Notes: a model not told the origin generated them from the letters alone. Shown: positions 17,368-27,067, counted from the first letter of the stretch. The stretch is DNA of 64,000 bases from JADGHX01 sp963837755 (GCA_963837755.1 CAWIOP010000001.1:1550001-1614000); one strand, 5' to 3'. Translations and numbers: made by a program.

Positions 17368-17918
17368 CGTGGCTTCGCCCTGGTGAAGCGGCGGCTGGCG
17401 TGCTGGCGAGCGGCTACGAGCAGGTCGCACACGTTCCGAACCGCGCCGCAACCGCCGACGTTGGGCGTAACCATGTCTGCCACCTTGAGCGCGGTGGGGT
17501 GCGCATCGAATACCGCGAATGCGAGGCCGACGGCGCGCATGACGGGAACGTCCGGCCGGTCGTCTCCGATGCACGCGCAGCGAGCGGCATCCACACCCAG
17601 GCGCTGGCACAGCTTCTCGAACACAGGGAGCTTGTCGTCGATGCCCTGGAACACGTGACGGATGCCCAGATCGCGCGCGCGCTGCTTCACGTGCGGCGAA
17701 TCGCGGCCGGAGATGATCGCGACCTGCACGCCGACATCGAGCAGCCGGCAGATGCCGTAGCCATCTTTCACGTCGAACACCTTGAGCGCCTCGCCGCGCG
17801 GGCCGTAGTAGAGGCGGCCGTCCGTGAGCACGCCGTCCACGTCGAGAATGAGCAGCTCGATCGAGGCCGGGTCGGCGCGCCCGCCAGACGCCCGCGGTTT
17901 GCGCGCGCGAGGGCTCAG
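17364..17918 (-). CDS. kdsC: KDO-8-phosphate phosphatase KdsC, probable CTG start
   Basis: KdsC is a HAD phosphatase that removes phosphate from KDO-8-phosphate, giving KDO for the LPS core. Motif I is LILDVDGVLTDG, and the first Asp is the nucleophile. Later motifs are IISGRDS and GDDRPDVPVM. The first ATG/GTG/TTG in frame (GTG 17840) lies after that Asp, so it cannot be the true start. No such codon exists between it and the kdsD stop. A CTG at 17918 is in frame, overlaps the kdsD stop as CTGA and gives 184 residues, the normal family length. I infer CTG initiation by coupling; a sequence error is the alternative. Confidence 0.88.
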   Translation of the reverse strand: MSPRARKPRASGGRADPASIELLILDVDGVLTDGRLYYGPRGEALKVFDVKDGYGICRLLDVGVQVAIISGRDSPHVKQRARDLGIRHVFQGIDDKLPVFEKLCQRLGVDAARCACIGDDRPDVPVMRAVGLAFAVFDAHPTALKVADMVTPNVGGCGAVRNVCDLLVAARQHASRRFTRAKPR

Positions 17919-18910
17919 ACAACGCCCGCGCGGAAAAGGTCGTGGATGTTGAGCGCGCCGACGAGCTTTCCGGTCTCGTCGCCCACCGGCAGCGCGGTGA
18001 TCTTGTATTGCTCCATCAGGCGCACGGCTTCGGCCGCGAGCTGGCGCGGGCCGACGCGCTTGGGGTTGGGGGTCATCACGGCCTTCATGATGGCGGTGCG
18101 CATGTCCGCGGCGCCGTCGAGCGTGCGACGCAGGTCGCCATCGGTGAACACGCCCAGGATCTGGTCGTTGTCATCGACGACCACCGTCATGCCGAGGCCC
18201 TTGCGGGACATTTCCAGCAAGCCCTCGCGCAGCGTGGTGTCTGCATGCACGCGGGGGAGCGCATCGCCGGTGCGCATGAGATCTTCCACGTGCAGCAGCA
18301 GGCGGCGGCCGAGACTGCCGCCCGGGTGCGAGTGGGCGAAGTCTTTTTCCGTGAATCCGCGTGCGTCGAGCATCGATACGGCCAGCGCATCGCCCATGGC
18401 GAGTGTCGCGGTGGTGCTTGCGGTGGGCGCAAGATTCAGCGGGCAGGCTTCCTCGGGAACGCTCACATCGAGCACCACGTTGGCGGCCTTCGCGAGCGTG
18501 GAGCCAGGGCCGCCCGTCATCACGATGAGCGGCACGCCGAGCCGCTTCAGGTGCGGCAGCAGCAGCACGAGCTCTGGCGTCTCTCCCGAATTGGAGATGG
18601 CAAGCACGACATCCGTGCGAGTGATCATGCCCAGATCGCCATGGCCCGCTTCGGCGGGATGCAGGAAGAACGCCGGCGTGCCGGTGCTTGCGAGCGTGGC
18701 CGCGATCTTGCCGGCGATGTGGCCGGACTTGCCCATGCCCGTGACGACCACGCGACCCTGGCAGGCGAGGCACAGGCGGCAGGCAGCGACGAAACGCGCG
18801 TCGAGGCGCGGCAGCAGGGCTTGCACGGCGCTCGCTTCAATGCGAAGCGAGCGTTGCGCGGAAGTCAGGAGCGCGCTGTCGTCTGCGGGAGCGGCCGGAG
18901 CGGGTTGCAT
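17915..18910 (-). CDS. kdsD: Arabinose-5-phosphate isomerase KdsD
   Basis: This enzyme isomerises ribulose-5-phosphate to arabinose-5-phosphate, the first step of KDO synthesis. The 331-residue protein has a SIS sugar-isomerase domain with the phosphate-binding stretch VTGMGKSGHIAGKIAATLAS and the block FFLHPAEAGHGDLGMI. Two CBS domains fill the C-terminal third. It is the first gene of the minus-strand kdsD-kdsC-lptC-lptA-lptB run and is divergent from ibaG-murA across 104 bp. Confidence 0.95.
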   Translation of the reverse strand: MQPAPAAPADDSALLTSAQRSLRIEASAVQALLPRLDARFVAACRLCLACQGRVVVTGMGKSGHIAGKIAATLASTGTPAFFLHPAEAGHGDLGMITRTDVVLAISNSGETPELVLLLPHLKRLGVPLIVMTGGPGSTLAKAANVVLDVSVPEEACPLNLAPTASTTATLAMGDALAVSMLDARGFTEKDFAHSHPGGSLGRRLLLHVEDLMRTGDALPRVHADTTLREGLLEMSRKGLGMTVVVDDNDQILGVFTDGDLRRTLDGAADMRTAIMKAVMTPNPKRVGPRQLAAEAVRLMEQYKITALPVGDETGKLVGALNIHDLFRAGVV

Positions 18911-19014
18911 ATCAACGGCTTGAGGGATACTTGGGCTGTGGAGTGGTTTTATAGCAGGTCGCGCCGGCCTCAGCCTAGAATCGCGCCCTCGATCCCCCCC
19001 GGAAGTCCTCCCGC

Positions 19015-19251
19015 ATGAACCCCGAGCAAGTCGCCCAGTTGATCCGTGCCGGCCTTCCCGGCGCCGATGTTCGCGTCGAGTCCGATGACAACACCCACTT
19101 CGCCGCGCGCGTCGTCTCCAGCGACTTCGCGGGCAAGCGTGCCATCGCGCGGCACCAGCTCATTTACAGGACGCTCGGGGAGCTCATGGGGCGCGAGATC
19201 CACGCCATGTCCATCGAGGCGCTCACGCCCGAAGAAAACACGGGCCGCTAG
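19015..19251 (+). CDS. ibaG: BolA family protein IbaG
   Basis: This is a 78-residue BolA-like protein. Relatives bind monothiol glutaredoxins and iron-sulfur clusters. The conserved core GADVRVESDDNTHFAARVVS, the helix-strand pattern, and RHQLIYRTLGELM with HAMSIEALTP identify it. It sits 4 bp before murA, the usual position of IbaG (YrbA). In E. coli the mla lipid-transport genes lie immediately upstream; here the neighbour is divergent kdsD and no mla genes are seen. Confidence 0.93.
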   Translation: MNPEQVAQLIRAGLPGADVRVESDDNTHFAARVVSSDFAGKRAIARHQLIYRTLGELMGREIHAMSIEALTPEENTGR

Positions 19252-19255
19252 CGCT

Positions 19256-20515
19256 ATGGACAAGCTGCAGATCCGGGGCGGAACACCGCTCGAAGGCGAA
19301 GTGAAAGTGTCGGGCTCGAAGAACGCGACGCTGCCCATTCTGGCCGGCGCGATTCTCGCGGCGGAGCCGGTGGTGGTCGGCAACGTGCCACACCTCAAAG
19401 ATGTCACCACCACTCTGGAGCTGCTGGCGCGCATGGGCGCCACCGTCACCATCGACGAGCGCAGGCGCATCGAGGTGGATGGCTCCACCATCAAGGAATG
19501 CTCCGCGCCATACGACCTCGTGAAGACCATGCGCGCGTCCATCCTCGTGCTGGGTCCGCTCGTCGCGCGCTTCGGCAAGGCCGATGTGTCGCTGCCCGGC
19601 GGCTGCGCCATTGGCGCGCGCCCTGTGAACATTCACGTGGCGGGGCTGCAGGCGATGGGCGCAGACATCACCATCGAGAATGGTTACATCCGCGCCCGTG
19701 CCGGCCGCCTCAAAGGCGCGCGGCTCGTGCTCGACACCGTCACCGTCACGGGCACCGAGAACCTCATGATGGCCGCCACGCTGGCGCAGGGCGAAACCCT
19801 TCTCGAGAACGCCGCGCGCGAGCCCGAAGTGGTGGATCTTGCGAATTTCCTCATCGCCATGGGCGCCCGGATCCAGGGCGCTGGCACGGACAAGATCGTC
19901 ATTCAGGGCGTGGAGAAGCTGCACGGCACTGAGTATGAAGTGCTGCCAGATCGCATCGAAGGCGGCACATACCTGCTCGCCGGCGCCATCACGCGCGGGC
20001 AGGTGCGCATCAAGAACACGCGGCCAGATCATCTGGACGCCGTGCTCGGCAAGCTCACCGAAGCCGGCGCAAGAGTCGGCGTGGGCGACAACTGGGTCGA
20101 AGTGGACATGCGCGGCAAGCGCCCGCGCTCGGTCGACGTGCGCACGGCGCCGTATCCCGCATTCCCCACCGACATGCAGGCGCAGTTCGCCGCGCTCAAC
20201 ACCGTGGCCGACGGCGTGGGCACCGTCATCGAAACCATCTTCGAGAACCGCTTCATGCACATGCTCGAGATGCGGCGGCTTGGCGCGGAGATTCGCCTCG
20301 AAGGCAACACGGCGATCATCCGCGGCGTGGAGCGCCTCACCGGCGCGCCTGTCATGGCGACAGATCTGCGCGCTTCCGCGAGCCTCGTGCTCGCGGGTCT
20401 CGTTGCGGAAGGCCGCACGGACGTGGAGCGCATCTACCACATCGACCGCGGCTACGAAGCCATCGAAGAGAAGCTCGCCCAACTCGGCGCGCAGATCAAA
20501 CGGGTGCCGAACTGA
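19256..20515 (+). CDS. murA: UDP-N-acetylglucosamine 1-carboxyvinyltransferase
   Basis: MurA transfers enolpyruvate from PEP to UDP-GlcNAc, the first committed step of peptidoglycan synthesis. The ATG at 19256 gives 419 residues starting MDKLQIRGGTPLEGEV, with GSKNATLP at the active site. The loop LPGGCAIGARPVN retains the cysteine attacked by fosfomycin. The frame is open further upstream but there overlaps ibaG. The stop overlaps the next start (TGATG), suggesting cotranslation with gnd. Confidence 0.97.
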   Translation: MDKLQIRGGTPLEGEVKVSGSKNATLPILAGAILAAEPVVVGNVPHLKDVTTTLELLARMGATVTIDERRRIEVDGSTIKECSAPYDLVKTMRASILVLGPLVARFGKADVSLPGGCAIGARPVNIHVAGLQAMGADITIENGYIRARAGRLKGARLVLDTVTVTGTENLMMAATLAQGETLLENAAREPEVVDLANFLIAMGARIQGAGTDKIVIQGVEKLHGTEYEVLPDRIEGGTYLLAGAITRGQVRIKNTRPDHLDAVLGKLTEAGARVGVGDNWVEVDMRGKRPRSVDVRTAPYPAFPTDMQAQFAALNTVADGVGTVIETIFENRFMHMLEMRRLGAEIRLEGNTAIIRGVERLTGAPVMATDLRASASLVLAGLVAEGRTDVERIYHIDRGYEAIEEKLAQLGAQIKRVPN

Positions 20516-21546
20516 TGCAACTGGGCATGATCGGGCTGGGCCGCATGGGCGCGAACATGGTCCGCCGCCTGCTGCGTGGCGGGCACCAGTGCGTCGCGTT
20601 CGATGCTTCCGCCGAGGCGGTGAAAGATGTCGCAAAGGACGGCGCGCGCGGCGCGAGCTCGCTGGCGGACTTCGTGGCAGCGCTCAACACGCCGCGCGCC
20701 ATCTGGATCATGGTGCCCGCCGGCGTGGTCGACACCGTGCTAACGGATCTTCGCCCGCTGCTTCAGCCGGGCGACATCGTCATCGACGGCGGCAACTCGC
20801 ACTACCACGACGACATCCGTCGCGCGCGCGAGCTGCAATCCAGTGGCATTCATTACATGGACGTCGGCACCAGCGGCGGCGTGCTCGGTCTCGAGCGGGG
20901 CTACTGCCTCATGGTGGGCGGCGAGCGGGACGACTTCGCACACCTGGAGTCCATATTCGCGACGCTGGCGCCCGGCGCGCACACAGCGCCGCAGGGTGTG
21001 GCGACGAAGCAGGGCGCTGCCGCTGCGACTCTCACCACCGCCGCGCAGGGCTATCTCCACTGCGGCAACCACGGCGCCGGCCACTTCGTGAAGATGGTTC
21101 ACAACGGCATCGAGTACGGGCTCATGGCCGCGTACGCCGAAGGCTTCAACATCCTGCAGCATGCCGACGCCGGCCTGCGCACGCGCGAGAAAGACGCCGA
21201 GACCGCGCCCATCAGCAACCCCGATCACTTCAAGTACCCACTCGACATCGGCGCAATCGCCGAGCTCTGGCGGCACGGCAGCATCATCGGCTCGTCCTTG
21301 CTCGACATCACCGCCGGTGCGCTGGCGCGCGACCCGCAGCTGCAATCCTTCGCCGGTCGCGTTTCCGATTCCGGCGAGGGCCGCTGGACGCTGCAGGCAG
21401 CCATCGAAGAGAGCGTCCCTGCTTACGTGCTGAGCGCCGCTCTCTACTCGCGCTTCGCCTCACGCGATCGCTCGGAATTCGCGGACAAGCTGCAATCCGC
21501 CATGCGCCTGGGCTTCGGCGGCCACATGGAAGGCCCGCACAGGTAG
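20515..21546 (+). CDS. gnd: 6-phosphogluconate dehydrogenase, decarboxylating (short GndA/YqeC type)
   Basis: This enzyme oxidises 6-phosphogluconate to ribulose-5-phosphate and CO2 in the pentose phosphate pathway. The 343 residues are shorter than the roughly 470-residue E. coli type and fit the short, often NAD-preferring group. The Rossmann start is LGMIGLGRMGANMVRRL. The substrate block IVIDGGNSHYHDD and the helix HFVKMVHNGIEYGLM are present. It overlaps murA by one base and faces pgl, the preceding step of the pathway, tail to tail. Confidence 0.94.
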   Translation: MQLGMIGLGRMGANMVRRLLRGGHQCVAFDASAEAVKDVAKDGARGASSLADFVAALNTPRAIWIMVPAGVVDTVLTDLRPLLQPGDIVIDGGNSHYHDDIRRARELQSSGIHYMDVGTSGGVLGLERGYCLMVGGERDDFAHLESIFATLAPGAHTAPQGVATKQGAAAATLTTAAQGYLHCGNHGAGHFVKMVHNGIEYGLMAAYAEGFNILQHADAGLRTREKDAETAPISNPDHFKYPLDIGAIAELWRHGSIIGSSLLDITAGALARDPQLQSFAGRVSDSGEGRWTLQAAIEESVPAYVLSAALYSRFASRDRSEFADKLQSAMRLGFGGHMEGPHR

Positions 21547-21565
21547 TGCGGGCTCCGTTGCGCGG

Positions 21566-22276
21566 CTAGGCGGCGGGTGGCGGCGCCGGCCAGGCGTCGC
21601 GATCTGCCCAGATCTCCACGCTGGGGCAATTCGCAATCGCACGCGCCGCGATGGATTCAGGCTTGCGCTCCATCATCGCCTTGAGCGCCGCGCGCTTGTC
21701 GCTGCCCGCCACGATGAACACGATTTCGGCCACGTGCTCCAGAAGCTGCGGTGTCACGCTCACGGCGGAGCGCCCATCCGGCCGCTGCACCGGGATCGCG
21801 AATTTCCCGTTCGCGCGCTTCAGGTCGCCTTCGCTGAACAGGGATGCGGTGTGCCCATCCGCCCCCAGCCCGAGAATGCCGAGGCGAATTGGGGTGCCCG
21901 CCTTCACGAGCGCCCGTAACCGCCGGTCGTAGTCTTCAACCGCGCGATCCAGCGGCAACTCCGTGCGCACGCGCAGCACCCGTTCGCCCGGCAAGGCAAG
22001 CGCCTCCAGCAACGGCCGCGCCGCGCGAAAATTGCTGTTCTCGGACGTAGCCGGCACATAGCGCTCGTCCGAGAACAGCAGCTCCAGCGTGCCCGAGGGC
22101 GACAACCGCCGCGTGCCGAGCGCTTGATAGGCATGCAGCGGCGTGTTGCCACCCGACAGCATCAGCGCCGTTGCGCCCTTGCCTGAGTTCTCGATCTCCC
22201 ACGCCATGCGCTCCGTCAGCGCCTCGTTCAAAGCCATTCGGGATTCGAATGGGCGAATGCGAACATCCGTTTTCAT
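21566..22276 (-). CDS. pgl: 6-phosphogluconolactonase
   Basis: This enzyme hydrolyses 6-phosphogluconolactone to 6-phosphogluconate. The ATG at 22276, with an excellent AGGAGGG site about five bases upstream, gives 236 residues. A TTG at 22279 is also in frame. Motifs are MLSGGNTPLHAY, LLFSDERYVP and ILGLGADGHTASLF. Its leader begins immediately beside a terminator-like hairpin and a 609-bp tandem array, so any promoter must lie in or beyond the array unless transcription reads through from the protease gene. Confidence 0.95.
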   Translation of the reverse strand: MKTDVRIRPFESRMALNEALTERMAWEIENSGKGATALMLSGGNTPLHAYQALGTRRLSPSGTLELLFSDERYVPATSENSNFRAARPLLEALALPGERVLRVRTELPLDRAVEDYDRRLRALVKAGTPIRLGILGLGADGHTASLFSEGDLKRANGKFAIPVQRPDGRSAVSVTPQLLEHVAEIVFIVAGSDKRAALKAMMERKPESIAARAIANCPSVEIWADRDAWPAPPPAA

Positions 22277-22294
22277 CAACGCCCTCCTTTACTG

Positions 22295-22320
22295 GAAAAA
22301 GTCGCCTGCGGCGCTTTTTC
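22295..22320. terminator. Symmetric hairpin beside the tandem array
   Basis: GAAAAAG (22295-22301) and CGCC pair with GGCG and CTTTTTC (22314-22320), leaving one bulged T and a TGC loop. A run of five T or A on each side makes it a plausible bidirectional intrinsic terminator. A near-identical hairpin follows ftsZ at 51118. Confidence 0.6.
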
Positions 22321-22917
22321 GGATTGTGCCTTCGTTTGCGGCGGCGAAAGGCGTGGCTTTCGCCGCCTGCCGCGTCGCGTGGCTACGCCCGGGCGCGGCG
22401 CTTTTTCGGATTGTGCCTTCGTTTGCGGCGGCGAAAGGCGTGGCTTTCGCGGCCTGCCGCGTCGCGTGGCTACGCCCGGGCGCGGCGCTTTTTCGGATTG
22501 TGCCTTCGTTTGCGGCGGCGAAAGGCGTGGCTTTCGCGGCCTGCCGCGTCGCGTAGCTACGCCCGGGCGCGGCGCTTTTTCGGATTGTGCCTTCGTTTGC
22601 GGCGGCGAAAGGCGTGGCTTTCGCGGCCTGCCGCGTCGCGTGGCTACGCCCGGGCGCGGCGCTTTTTCGGATTGTGCCTTCGTTTGCGGCGGCGAAAGGC
22701 GTGGCTTTCGCGGCCTGCCGCGTCGCGTGGCTACGCCCGGGCGCGGCGCTTTTTCGGATTGTGCCTTCGTTTGCGGCGGCGAAAGGCGTGGCTTTCGCGG
22801 CCTGCCGCGTCGCGTGGCTACGCCCGGGCGCGGCGCTTTTTCGGATTGTGCCTTCGTTTGCGGCGGCGAAAGGCGTGGCTTTCGCGGCCTGCCGTGTCGC
22901 GTAGCTACGCCCGGGCG
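22309..22917. repeat. Tandem array, seven copies of an 87-bp unit
   Basis: The marker triplet TAC within GGCTACGCCCGGGCG recurs at 22384, 22471, 22558, 22645, 22732, 22819 and 22906, an exact period of 87 bp. Each unit holds an inverted repeat, GGCGGCGAAAG against CTTTCGCCGCC around GCGTGG. It is perfect in copy 1 and has the same one-base change in copies 2-7. Copies 3 and 7 share GTAGCTAC. The period is a multiple of three, so long but meaningless frames run through it on both strands. A single related copy lies after ftsZ. Confidence 0.97.
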
Positions 22918-22919
22918 CG

Positions 22920-24100
22920 CTACCGTCCACGCGGCTGCTCGATCACTTGCGTCGAAAGCTCGATCGGCCGCCCGTTCCGCAACACGCGCAACTTGATGGT
23001 CTCCCCCGGCTTGCGGTGCGCGGCCACGCGAGCGATGGCCTCCTGCGCGCTCTTCACCGCGGTGCCGTCGATGTCCGTGAGCACATCGCCGGGCTGCACG
23101 CCGGCCCGTTGCGCGGGACTGCCGACGTACAAATTGAGAATGAGCACTCCGCTCGCCGGCATGCCGAGCTTCTGGCGCTGTCGCTCGGGAACGTCCTCCG
23201 GCACGATGCCGATCCAGCCACGGATCACGCGGCCGTTCTTGATGATGTCGTCCATCACCCCGCGCACCATGTCCACCGGGAATCGCAAAGCCGATGCCCT
23301 CGACGCCGAGGTTCTTCGCGACGATGGCGGTGTTGATGCCCACGAGCGAGCCGCTCGAGTCGATGAGCGCGCCGCCGGAGTTGCCGAAGTTGATCGGCGG
23401 CATCCGTCTGGATGAAATCTTCGAACGTGGCCATGCCCGAGCGATGCGCGCTGGTGGCGCTCACGATGCCGTGAGTCACCGTCTGCGACAGCCCCACCGG
23501 GTTGCCGATGGCCAGCACCACGTCGCCCACGCGCAGCTTGTCCGAGCGCCCGAAGGGCGCCACCGGCAGGTGCTTGAGGTCGATACTGCAGCACGGCGAG
23601 GTCGGTATCGGGGTCGCGGCCCACGATGCTGGCGTCCGCGACGCGCTCGTCGGCGAGCTGGACGCGGATGGCATCGGCGTTGGCGATCACGTGATGGTTG
23701 GTCACGATGTGCCCGTCGTGCGTCGACGATGACCCCGGAGCCCAGGCTGCGCTCGATGCGCTGTCTGTAGCGCGGCGGCCAGGAGTCGCGCGAACAGCTC
23801 CTCGAGAGTGGAAGGTGTGACCCGCTCGGTTACCAGACGAGCCGTGTATATGTTGACCACGGCCGGGGCGGCGCGCTGCACGGCGTCTGCGTAGGTCACG
23901 GGCGCGGTCGAAGTGGCCACGATGGCGCCGCTGGCCGCCGGCGGGGCGGCGTAGCGATCGTGGCCGCGGCGGACAGATCCGGGCGCAACGCCACGATCAG
24001 GAAGGCCAGGGCCAGGCCCTCCGACGACCGAACCGGCCACGAACGCGAGTCCGCGACCGAGGCGGTTCAGCATCGTTAATCCGGCATCCTCACGACTCAT
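22920..24100 (-). pseudogene. HtrA/DegS-like serine protease, frameshifted as read
   Basis: The pieces join into a trypsin-like protease with one PDZ domain. There is an N-terminal hydrophobic segment (LGRGLAFVAGSVVGG). His is in VTNHHVIANAD, Asp in DPDTDLAVL and Ser in INFGNSGGALID. The PDZ core is SGVLILNLYVGSPAQRAGVQ. One PDZ and a membrane anchor fit DegS/AlgW, which trigger the envelope stress response by cutting an anti-sigma factor. Several frame breaks exist. Those I resolved near 23277, 23395, 23585, 23716 and 23788 are each one extra base, and more lie near 23950-24020. I think the gene is intact in the organism. The start may be ATG 24100 or ATG 24073. Confidence 0.82.
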
Positions 24101-24130
24101 GCCTGCGCGCCCGGGAGGGCATGTATCGTT

Positions 24131-24145
24131 TGTGTATAATGCGCC
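24131..24145 (+). promoter_or_regulatory. Probable -10 element of the petABC operon
   Basis: TATAAT at 24135-24140 is a perfect sigma-70 -10 box, 137 bp before the petA start and divergent from the protease gene. No convincing -35 is seen at the right spacing. The block GTTTGTG just upstream may act in part. Confidence 0.5.
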
Positions 24146-24276
24146 GCCCCCCGCTGGCCGGAAACTCGCATCCCCGTGCGCTCGACGTAGCGCGTGCCGG
24201 GCGCGTGCTGGCAGCGGGTGGGTCAGGCAGCAACGGGAGAGCCACTCTGGATGGCGGAACACGGTAGTCGTCGCCG

Positions 24277-24870
24277 ATGACAGCAGTCGACATCAGTCGG
24301 CGTAAATTTCTGACGACGGCCACGGTCGCCACCGGCGCGGTTGGCGCGGCGTTCGCGCTGGTCCCGTTCATCGCATCGTGGAAGCCTTCCGAGCGCGCTC
24401 GCGCCCTCGGCGCGCCCTCCGAGCTCGACCTGTCGAAGCTCGAGCCCGGGCAGATGACGATGGTCACCTGGCGCAAGCAGCAGATCTACGTCGTGAAGCG
24501 CACGCCGGAGATGGTCGAAGCGCTCTCCAATCACGATGCGCGACCTGAAGGACCCGGGTTCGGAGAAATCCGAGCAGCCGGCCTACGCGAAGAACGCCGT
24601 GCGCGCCGCGCAGTCCCGACGTGCTCGTGCTCATCGGCATCTGCACGCATCTGGGTTGTTTGCCGAAGCAGCGCTTCGAGCCCGGCATGGCCGAGCTCGG
24701 CGCGGACTGGCCGGGCGGCTTCTTCTGCCCCTGCCACGGCTCGCGCTTCGACCTCGCCGGCCGCGTGTTCGAAGGCTCGCCGGCCTCGGTCAACCTGCGC
24801 ATGCCGCCTTACACGATCGACGGCGACGACCCTCACCGTCGGTGTCGATGCTGAGAAAGGAGCGGCGTAA
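24277..24870 (+). pseudogene. petA: Ubiquinol-cytochrome c reductase Rieske iron-sulfur subunit, frameshifted as read
   Basis: The Rieske subunit carries electrons from ubiquinol to cytochrome c1 in the bc1 complex. The N-terminus has a Tat-like SRRKFLTTATVATGAVG. The cluster ligands CTHLGC and CPCHGS are both intact but in different frames. Single extra bases near 24532, 24614 and 24828 account for the breaks, and correcting them gives about 197 residues. The stop overlaps the petB start (TAATG). The whole bc1 operon shows the same kind of defect, which argues for sequence error. Confidence 0.9.
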
Positions 24871-26144
24871 TGGCCAAGCCGTCCACTGCGTCCGCCGCTG
24901 CCTCCGCCGCCGCCGAATGGCCTCAAGGCGCTGGCTCTACAAGCGCCTGCCGGTCCAGGAATTCGTCGACGAGCAGCTCACCGGCTACTACGCGCCGAAG
25001 AACTTCAACTTCTGGTACTACTTCGGCGTCGCTGGCGATGGTGGTGCTGGTGCTCCAGCTCTTCACCGGCATCTTCCTCACCATGTTCTACAAGGTGGGC
25101 GAAGCCACCTGCGTTCGACTCCGTCGAATTCATCATGCGCGAGGTGCACTGGGGCTGGCTGCATCCGCTACCTGCACTCCACCGGCGCCTCGTTCTTCTT
25201 CATCGTCGTGTACCTGCACATGTTCCGCGCCATGCTCTACGGGTCGTACAAGGCGCCGCGCGAGCTGCTGTGGCTGTTCGGCATGGCGGTGTACCTCGCG
25301 CTCATGGCCGAGGCGTTCATGGGCTACGTGCTGCCCTGGGGCAACATGTCGTTCTGGGGCGCGCAGGTGATCGTGAACCTGTTCGGCACCATCCCGGCCA
25401 TCGGGCCGGGGCTGGTCGAATGGATTCGCGGTGACTACGGCATCGCGGATGCCACGCTGAACCGCTTCTTCGCCCTGCACGTCGTGGCCATGCCGCTCGG
25501 CCTGCTGCTGCTCGTGGTGCTGCATCTGGTGGCGCTGCGTCGCACGGGCTCGAGCAACCCGGACGGCATCGAGATCAAGGAAAAGCTGGGCGCCGACGGC
25601 AAGCCGCTCGACGGCATCCCGTTCCACCCGTATTACACGGTGAAGGACCTGGTGGGCGTCGGCGTGTTCTTCATCCTGCTCGCCATCGTGGTGTTCTTCG
25701 TGCCGACGCTCGGCGGCCTGTTCCTCGAAGGGCCGAACTTCGAGCCGGCGAACCCGTTGTCCACGCCGGAGCACATCGCACCGGTTTGGTACTTCACGCC
25801 GTACTACGCGATCCTGCGCGCCGTGCCCGACCAGCGGCTGGGTGCGTTGCTCATGTTCCTCGCGGTGGTGGCGTTCATGTTCCTGCCGTGGCTCGACCGC
25901 TCGCCGGTGAAGTCCATGCGCTACCGCGGGCTGGATGTCGAAGCGCGGCGCTCGCGCTGTTCGTGGTGTCGTTCATCGTGCTCATGTATCTCGGCCTGCA
26001 GCCGGCGGAAGGCATGTACGTGCTGCTATGCGCGCATCTTCACGGTCATGTATTTCGCATTCTTCCTGCTAATGCCGTATCTACACGCGTATCGAGCAGA
26101 TGCAAGCCCTGCCGGAAAGGGTGACCTACCATGCGCACGCTTAA
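24870..26144 (+). pseudogene. petB: Cytochrome b of the bc1 complex, frameshifted as read
   Basis: This is the membrane core of the bc1 complex, binding two b hemes and the quinone sites. Long stretches are clear: YYAPKNFNFWYYFG, LVLQLFTGIFLTMFYKV, RYLHSTGASFFFIVVYLHMF and PEHIAPVWYFTPYYAILRA. The block from 25163 to about 25930 is open and holds most membrane helices. Extra bases near 25028, 25110 and 25162 and further breaks near 24921-24935 and 25930-26075 interrupt the frame. The natural end is TAA at 26142-26144, overlapping the petC start. I infer a functional gene read with errors. Confidence 0.9.
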
Positions 26145-26984
26145 TCGGGCACTGGGCACGGCGGCCAGTATCGCCGTGATGCTGGCCGGCGCCGCTCTGG
26201 CAGCGCCGACATGGGCGGCCGAAGCGGCCGGCGGCGCGGCGCAAGAGGGCGGCGCCGAGCAGGCCGCCGCCGAGCACGCCCGCGACTGCAAGCACTGGCA
26301 GGCGGAAAACGAGGTGTCGAACCTCGCGTCGCTCCAGCGCGGGGCGCGCAACTTCCTGGGCTACTGCCTGGGCTGCCACTCGCTCAAGTACGTGCGCTAT
26401 TCGCGCCTCGGCGGAAGACCTGACGATTCCGCCGGACCTGCTGCAGAAGATTCCTGCTGCCGCCCGGGCGACAAGCCGGCGCACTACATCCTGACCAGCA
26501 TGCCGGCGAGCGACGCCGAGGCCTGGTTCGGCAAGGCGCCGCCGGACCTGTCGCTCATGGCGCGCGCCCGCGGCGCGGACTACCTCTACCAGTTCCTGAA
26601 GACCTTCTACGCTCGACCGGCGACGGCCAGACCGGCGCCAACAACCTGCGCCTGCCAGGGCACGGCCATGCCGCACGTGCTGTCGGAGCTCGAAGGGCGT
26701 GAAGAAGGCGGTCTTCAAGGAGCGTCGAGACCCGGGCGTGAGGACGGCAAGGCCTCGCACGAGCAGGTATTCGACAAATTCGAGACCGGTCGCGCCCGGG
26801 CGCCTGACGCGCGGCCGAGTACGACGAGTTCGTGCGCGATACCGTGAACTTCCTCGACTACGTCGGCGAGCCGAGCGCAGAGCCAGCGCGGCGCTCGCTC
26901 GGCGTGTGGGTCGTGCTGTTCCTGCTGGTGTTCACGTGGCTCGCGTGGCTTCTGAAGAGGGAATACTGGAAGGACGTGCACTGA
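26131..26984 (+). pseudogene. petC: Cytochrome c1 of the bc1 complex, frameshifted as read
   Basis: Cytochrome c1 passes electrons from the Rieske protein to soluble cytochrome c. A signal peptide begins at ATG 26131 (SIAVMLAGAALAAPTWAAEA). The heme site is CLGCH, within NFLGYCLGCHSLKYVRYSR, and GTAMPHVLSELEG provides the methionine region. The C-terminal membrane anchor VWVVLFLLVFTWLAWLLKRE ends at TGA 26982-26984. Frame breaks lie near 26411, 26450, 26466, 26611-26655 and beyond 26700, mostly one extra base each. The gene is probably functional in the cell. Confidence 0.88.
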
Positions 26985-27067
26985 GCGCCTGCCGGCGCGC
27001 AGGAACGTCCCGCGCCCTTGGCGAAACGGTTCGCAGGAGCGATAAGTTGTCGAGCAGACGATCCATC

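Noticed and set aside
22171..23415. Long open frames across the tandem array on both strands (up to about 414 codons plus and 375 codons minus)
   Set aside because: The 87-bp period is a multiple of three, so absence of a stop in one unit gives a long frame automatically. The predicted peptides are repeats of the same 29 residues and then run into the protease gene in a wrong frame.
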